From NCBI GenBank assembly GCA_023418315.1, contig JAEZZY010000040.1, positions 1 through 64,000 of the forward strand: a stretch of DNA of 64,000 nt. The letters run 5' to 3'. The stretch's first letter is position 1, and every line of letters begins with the position of its first letter. Below, piece by piece: positions 60,409 through 64,000 of this stretch. Under the pieces are notes generated by a model. That model was not told the DNA's origin and ran no database searches. It saw nothing but the letters and a program-made list of their open reading frames with translations. The stretch comes from Bacteroidota bacterium. Lineage in GTDB: Bacteria > Bacteroidota > Bacteroidia > Chitinophagales > Chitinophagaceae. The position numbers were made by a program, and so were the translations under genes.

Positions 60409-62976
60409 ATGACCAAAAATTTACTCAAAACATTAAGCCTGTTTTTTGTTGTTTTTTTCTTGGGCAGCCCCGTACAGGCACAACATACAAACACGCCTAT
60501 GGATGCATTTATCGCCCGCGAATATGCACAACATAGTTTCAGCCCTGTTTCCGGTCTTTGGGAAACAGATGCGGAATTTTCCATGGGGCAGGCGGCGGAG
60601 TTTGTAACTAAGGCTTCGTTCTTCACCCTCCATTCCATCAACCTCGGAAATTTTATGAATGCGCAGCATAGGGGAATTCGCTTGTCGGTACCCGATGGCG
60701 CCGGTTCTTTTTATGAAATAGATCTTGCCCGCTATGATTTTCTTTCCCGCGATTTTAAAGTGCAGGAAGTAACCGGTAATGTGGCGAAAGATTTTGTCTA
60801 TAAACCGGGACTTTACTACCGCGGTGTGGTAAACGGCATCCCCGGATCGGTAGCCGCATTTTCCTTTTTTGAACAGGAAGTATATGGCGTATTTTCCCTC
60901 CCCGGTATAGGCAATTTTTCCATAGTGCCCAATACACTCCTTACCGGAGAGCATAACCACTATATTTTGTATAACGATGCAGATATAGTGGACTTGTCTA
61001 AAGCGCCTCAATGCGCCAATGAGCTGTTGGAAACTCCCGAAGGAGAAGAAGGCACACCGAACCCGGCCGGAAAAAGCACCTTCGATAATTGTAAGGATGT
61101 GGAAGTCTTTATTCTTGCAGACTATGACACTTATCTTTCCCGCAGCAGTAATACCACCAATGTAGTCAATTACCTCACGTCTATCTTCAATGTGCTTTCC
61201 ACATTGTACAGAAACGAAGCCATCTACACCAGCATCAAGCAGATAAATGTGAATACTACTACAGACGTTTATCAAAGCATTACCGGGTCTGGTATTTCCT
61301 CCTCCGATTATCTGGAAGCGTTTGGAAATGATATCACCACCAATTTCAATGGAGCAGACCAGGCTCATCTGGTTTCCACCACTACAGGCAATTTAGGCGG
61401 GGTAGCCTGGCTGGACGTACTTTGCACTACGCCCTTTTATTATGCACCCTATGCCACCTATGTAGGACCTTATGCATTCAGCAACATTTCCGGCAGCCAA
61501 ACCATCTCCTCTTTCCCTACCTATACCTGGAATGTGGAAGTGATGACTCATGAAATGGGACATAATCTGGGATCGCCGCATACACACAATTGTAACGCAT
61601 GGACGGGAGGCCCTATAGACTGGTGCGCTCCTACCTATAACATAGCCTATATCGAAGGGAGTTGCACACCGGGTCCCGTTCCTGCAAGTGGCACCATTAT
61701 GAGCTATTGCCATTTACTGGCTACCGTAGGGATTAATTTCACAAACGGATTCGGCACGCAACCGGGCAATCTTCTCCGTTCCAAAATAGCTTCCGGCAGC
61801 TGCGCCACCAACTATGTACCCGACACCGCCGTATCCACCGACAATACGGTAAACATCGCCAACAGAGAATGTACCGACGCTTCGGGAATGACTTATTACT
61901 GGAATGATAATAATACCGTGGATGAAAGCGACGACCGGCTCGCGTTAAAAATCAAAAAAAATGGCAATGCCATAGGCAACCTGGATACGCTGGGCTTTGA
62001 TGTGCGCAGCGCCACCCTAAATAACTATACAAGCAATACCGGGCTTCCGATCACCTTACCGTCCGGCACGCCAAGTGTGTTTGCCAACAACTATGCGATG
62101 AGAAGATACTGGTCGGTAACCCTTCCCACAGGCACGCCGGCGCTCACCACCAGTGCGGAAGTGCATTTTCCGTTTACCCAGCAAGACATCTCCGCTATAA
62201 ACGGCAGCATGCCCAGTACAATCAACTATACCAATCTCTTTTTTTATAAAGCTTCAAGCCCGGCAGACCCCAATCCTGCCAACGGACTCAGCGGCGCTAC
62301 TTCCACTAATCTGAATGTATATACCTACCATGCTACTACTCCTTCGCTTACGCAATGGAGCTACGCTGCCTCCGGCAATACACTGTTCGCCAAGTTTTTG
62401 GTCAATTCCTTTTCGGGCGGCTCCGGCTTCGGTTCCTATGGCGCACCTTTATCGCTTAATTTGATTTCCTTTAGCGGGAAAGAACAGAACAACCAAATTC
62501 TGCTGCAATGGACATCGGAACAAGAAAAAGATGTGAAAGAATATATCCTCGAAAAATCCGAAAATGCGCGTGATTACAGACCTATTGCTCTTGTAGCGGC
62601 AAAAAACGAAAGCCATCAGTCTTATAGCCATACGGATGTAAATCCCGTAACCGGTTATAATTATTATCGGCTTTCTCATCGGTCGCTAAACGGTGAAAAA
62701 TATGTGGACGGTACCACCAAACTGCTGTTCAACAGGGATTATTCCATCAGTATTTATCCCAATCCTGCTTCTACGATGCTACACATCACGGTGCATAGCC
62801 GGCAAGCCACAAAGGTTGCCGTGAAGCTCACAGACCTTGCCGGTCGTGTTGTTTTGACCGAGCAATACCCCATCGGGCTTACGACTATAAACCTTTCAAA
62901 ATTTGCCAAAGGCATTTATACCCTTTCCATCATCCTGAATCAGGAAACCATCAACGAAAGGATAACTATTGAGTAA
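60409..62976 (+). CDS. Secreted M12B-type (reprolysin-like) zinc metalloprotease with T9SS sorting domain
   Basis: 855 residues from ATG 60409 (the TTG at 60400 only adds three). Signal peptide ends after VQAQ; a propeptide-like region follows to about 210. The catalytic domain has HEMGHNLGSPH with H381, H385 and H391 as zinc ligands and E382 as base, and the Met-turn IMSYCH at about 430. A middle beta-sandwich region (about 490-690) has no motif I know, then a fibronectin-like stretch, then the T9SS tail IYPNPASTMLHIT ... FAKGIYTLSIILN. It is exported to the cell surface or medium to cut proteins. Single gene with promoter and terminator. Confidence 0.9.
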   Translation: MTKNLLKTLSLFFVVFFLGSPVQAQHTNTPMDAFIAREYAQHSFSPVSGLWETDAEFSMGQAAEFVTKASFFTLHSINLGNFMNAQHRGIRLSVPDGAGSFYEIDLARYDFLSRDFKVQEVTGNVAKDFVYKPGLYYRGVVNGIPGSVAAFSFFEQEVYGVFSLPGIGNFSIVPNTLLTGEHNHYILYNDADIVDLSKAPQCANELLETPEGEEGTPNPAGKSTFDNCKDVEVFILADYDTYLSRSSNTTNVVNYLTSIFNVLSTLYRNEAIYTSIKQINVNTTTDVYQSITGSGISSSDYLEAFGNDITTNFNGADQAHLVSTTTGNLGGVAWLDVLCTTPFYYAPYATYVGPYAFSNISGSQTISSFPTYTWNVEVMTHEMGHNLGSPHTHNCNAWTGGPIDWCAPTYNIAYIEGSCTPGPVPASGTIMSYCHLLATVGINFTNGFGTQPGNLLRSKIASGSCATNYVPDTAVSTDNTVNIANRECTDASGMTYYWNDNNTVDESDDRLALKIKKNGNAIGNLDTLGFDVRSATLNNYTSNTGLPITLPSGTPSVFANNYAMRRYWSVTLPTGTPALTTSAEVHFPFTQQDISAINGSMPSTINYTNLFFYKASSPADPNPANGLSGATSTNLNVYTYHATTPSLTQWSYAASGNTLFAKFLVNSFSGGSGFGSYGAPLSLNLISFSGKEQNNQILLQWTSEQEKDVKEYILEKSENARDYRPIALVAAKNESHQSYSHTDVNPVTGYNYYRLSHRSLNGEKYVDGTTKLLFNRDYSISIYPNPASTMLHITVHSRQATKVAVKLTDLAGRVVLTEQYPIGLTTINLSKFAKGIYTLSIILNQETINERITIE

Positions 62977-63000
62977 AAAGATAGCTTTTGCGTATTAAAA

Positions 63001-63036
63001 AAGCCGGTCCTTTTTGGGATCGGCTTCCTTTTTTTA
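63001..63036 (+). terminator. Terminator of the metalloprotease gene
   Basis: AAGCCGGTCC and GGATCGGCTT form a ten-pair stem (one G-T) around a six-base loop, followed by seven T. The stop codon is 25 bases upstream. Confidence 0.85.
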
Positions 63037-63101
63037 AAACCTGAAGTCTATAGCCGGATGTTCCCGCAAGTGGAGGAGAGCGGGAAAATGCGCATCAAGA
63101 A

Positions 63102-63401
63102 TTAATGTTTCAAGCGATTCAGAATATTAATATCCACCGAATGAACCTTCCTATACATCATAACAATAATCGCCAAGCCCACTGCCACTTCCGCAGCCGC
63201 CACCACCATAATGAAAAAGACGAATATCTGCGATGAAGGATCGTTGTACATTTTGGAAAACGCTACTAACAATAAATTCACCGAATTTAGCATCAGCTCT
63301 ATGCACATAAAAATAATGATGGCATTGCGGCGAATGAGCGTTCCCATAATACCGATTACAAACAATGCAAGACTCAGAAATAGATAATATTGTACGGGCA
63401 T
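63102..63401 (-). CDS. nuoK: NADH-quinone oxidoreductase subunit K
   Basis: 99 residues, three transmembrane helices. The proton-path glutamates are in IFMCIELMLNSVNLL (helix 2) and AAAEVAVGLAIIVM (helix 3). It is one of the small membrane subunits of complex I. It follows nuoJ by 78 bases, so it belongs to a nuo operon that continues beyond the window at its upstream end; the next downstream genes (nuoL, M, N) would be expected next on this strand but the window shows instead a protease gene on the other strand, so the operon must be split here. Confidence 0.95.
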   Translation of the reverse strand: MPVQYYLFLSLALFVIGIMGTLIRRNAIIIFMCIELMLNSVNLLLVAFSKMYNDPSSQIFVFFIMVVAAAEVAVGLAIIVMMYRKVHSVDINILNRLKH

Positions 63402-63479
63402 GTTATTAATTTTGGATGTTGAATTTTGGATTTTGGAGGGTTTGCCTCTTCATGGGTCTTCGTGTTTTATGCGTGCAAC

Positions 63480-64000
63480 CTAATTCTGATGCGGATTTTT
63501 TCCTTCCACCACGGTTGCCGTTTCCTTTTTGCCGATCACGATTGCGCCTATCATGGCACTTAAAAATAAAACACTGCTGATCTCAAACGGTAAGACATAT
63601 TTGGTGAAAAGTGTTCTTCCCAGGTTCTTTATCAACCCAATGTCGGTGGCTATTTCAGAAATTTCACCACGCATCATCGCATCTTTCAGTGCAGCAAGAA
63701 TGACGATGAACAGTACTCCCCCCGATAAAATTCCGGCAAACTGTAGCAGCCGGCTTTTCTGCGGCTCTGCATCGGCATTGAGGTTCATCAGCATGATGAC
63801 AAACAGAAACAATACCATGATGGCACCCGCGTAAACGATGATGTTCACAATGGCAAGAAACTGTGCATTCAGCAAAATATAATGACCGGAGATAGCAAAA
63901 AACGTAGCAATGAGGAATAAGACGCTATTTATAGGGTTGCGGCTGAGAATTACGCCCAGCGCACAGCTCAAAGCCATCACGGTAAGCAACCAGAATATAA
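63480..64000 (-). CDS. nuoJ: NADH-quinone oxidoreductase subunit J (5' end outside window)
   Basis: The frame stays open to the window edge and includes IFWLLTVMALSCALGVILSR, which is the first helix of NuoJ, so the true start lies beyond 64000; the in-frame start at 63989 is not it. About 173 residues are visible: four or five helices with the family's NPINSVLFLIATFFAISGHY and FLAIVNIIVYAGAIMVLFLF segments (a pi-bulge helix that couples redox to proton movement). The C-terminal tail is hydrophilic. Confidence 0.93.
   Translation of the reverse strand, partial: IFWLLTVMALSCALGVILSRNPINSVLFLIATFFAISGHYILLNAQFLAIVNIIVYAGAIMVLFLFVIMLMNLNADAEPQKSRLLQFAGILSGGVLFIVILAALKDAMMRGEISEIATDIGLIKNLGRTLFTKYVLPFEISSVLFLSAMIGAIVIGKKETATVVEGKNPHQN

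Noticed and set aside
60433..61368. Minus-strand frame of 311 codons
   Set aside because: Antisense to the metalloprotease propeptide and catalytic domain.

Overview
The window looks like chromosomal DNA of a Bacteroidota bacterium, most likely Chitinophagales/Chitinophagaceae. Reasons: five secreted or decayed-secreted genes of which four carry type IX secretion (T9SS) C-terminal sorting domains; promoters of the Bacteroidota form TTTG-N19/20-TAnnTTTG (clearest at 4863, 23319 and 25200); a five-gene operon of flexirubin/aryl-polyene pigment type; a futalosine-pathway (menaquinone) enzyme; LVIVD-repeat lipoproteins; and two ClpP paralogues side by side. I see no rRNA, tRNA or CRISPR array.

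Layout. 1-143 is the tail of a tyrosine recombinase. 341-9044 holds murB, a small zinc-ribbon protein, ssb, three copies of a hairpin-capped intergenic repeat, a stand-alone methylmalonyl-CoA mutase catalytic subunit, a rhodanese, a YceI lipoprotein, a DtxR-type metal regulator, an L,D-transpeptidase and an ABC exporter. 9181-13448 is an operon of three T9SS-exported proteins, the last two a tandem duplication with almost identical ends and diverged middles. 13478-15151 is only the N-terminal half of carbamoyl-phosphate synthase large subunit. 15424-18312 carries a methyltransferase, a frameshifted secreted-protein gene, two beta-propeller lipoproteins and a GlsB/YeaQ protein. 18470-24943 is housekeeping: mreBCD, clpP x2, mqnB, queD and a dipeptide epimerase.

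25200-30473 is a compact operon with a textbook promoter and a terminator: O-methyltransferase, FAD-dependent halogenase-like oxidoreductase, a truncated ketoacyl-synthase-like protein, an intact ketoacyl synthase and a chain-length factor. It probably supplies the chain-building and ring-modifying part of a flexirubin-like pigment whose other genes lie elsewhere. It is followed by pgk and gap, an O-antigen ligase/Wzz pair, prfA, truB, a variant SDR, and cyanophycinase.

39470-46382 is a tetR-tolC-mfp-rnd efflux operon with a probable TetR operator. 46496-55832 is a surface polysaccharide locus (CpsB phosphatase, Wzx flippase, WecB epimerase, three glycosyltransferases, an EpsG-like polymerase, a nucleotide-sugar epimerase and Wzz); its middle is visibly AT-rich compared with its flanks, and its genes converge on each other with overlapping stops. 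55875-64000 is a MutS-like ATPase coupled to pyrC, adk-obg, a T9SS-exported M12B-type metalloprotease, and the start of a complex I operon (nuoK, nuoJ, the latter cut by the window end).

The points I would follow first are the split CarB, the isolated pigment operon with two catalytically dead KS homologues, the homogenised T9SS tandem pair, and the two families of hairpin-capped intergenic repeats.
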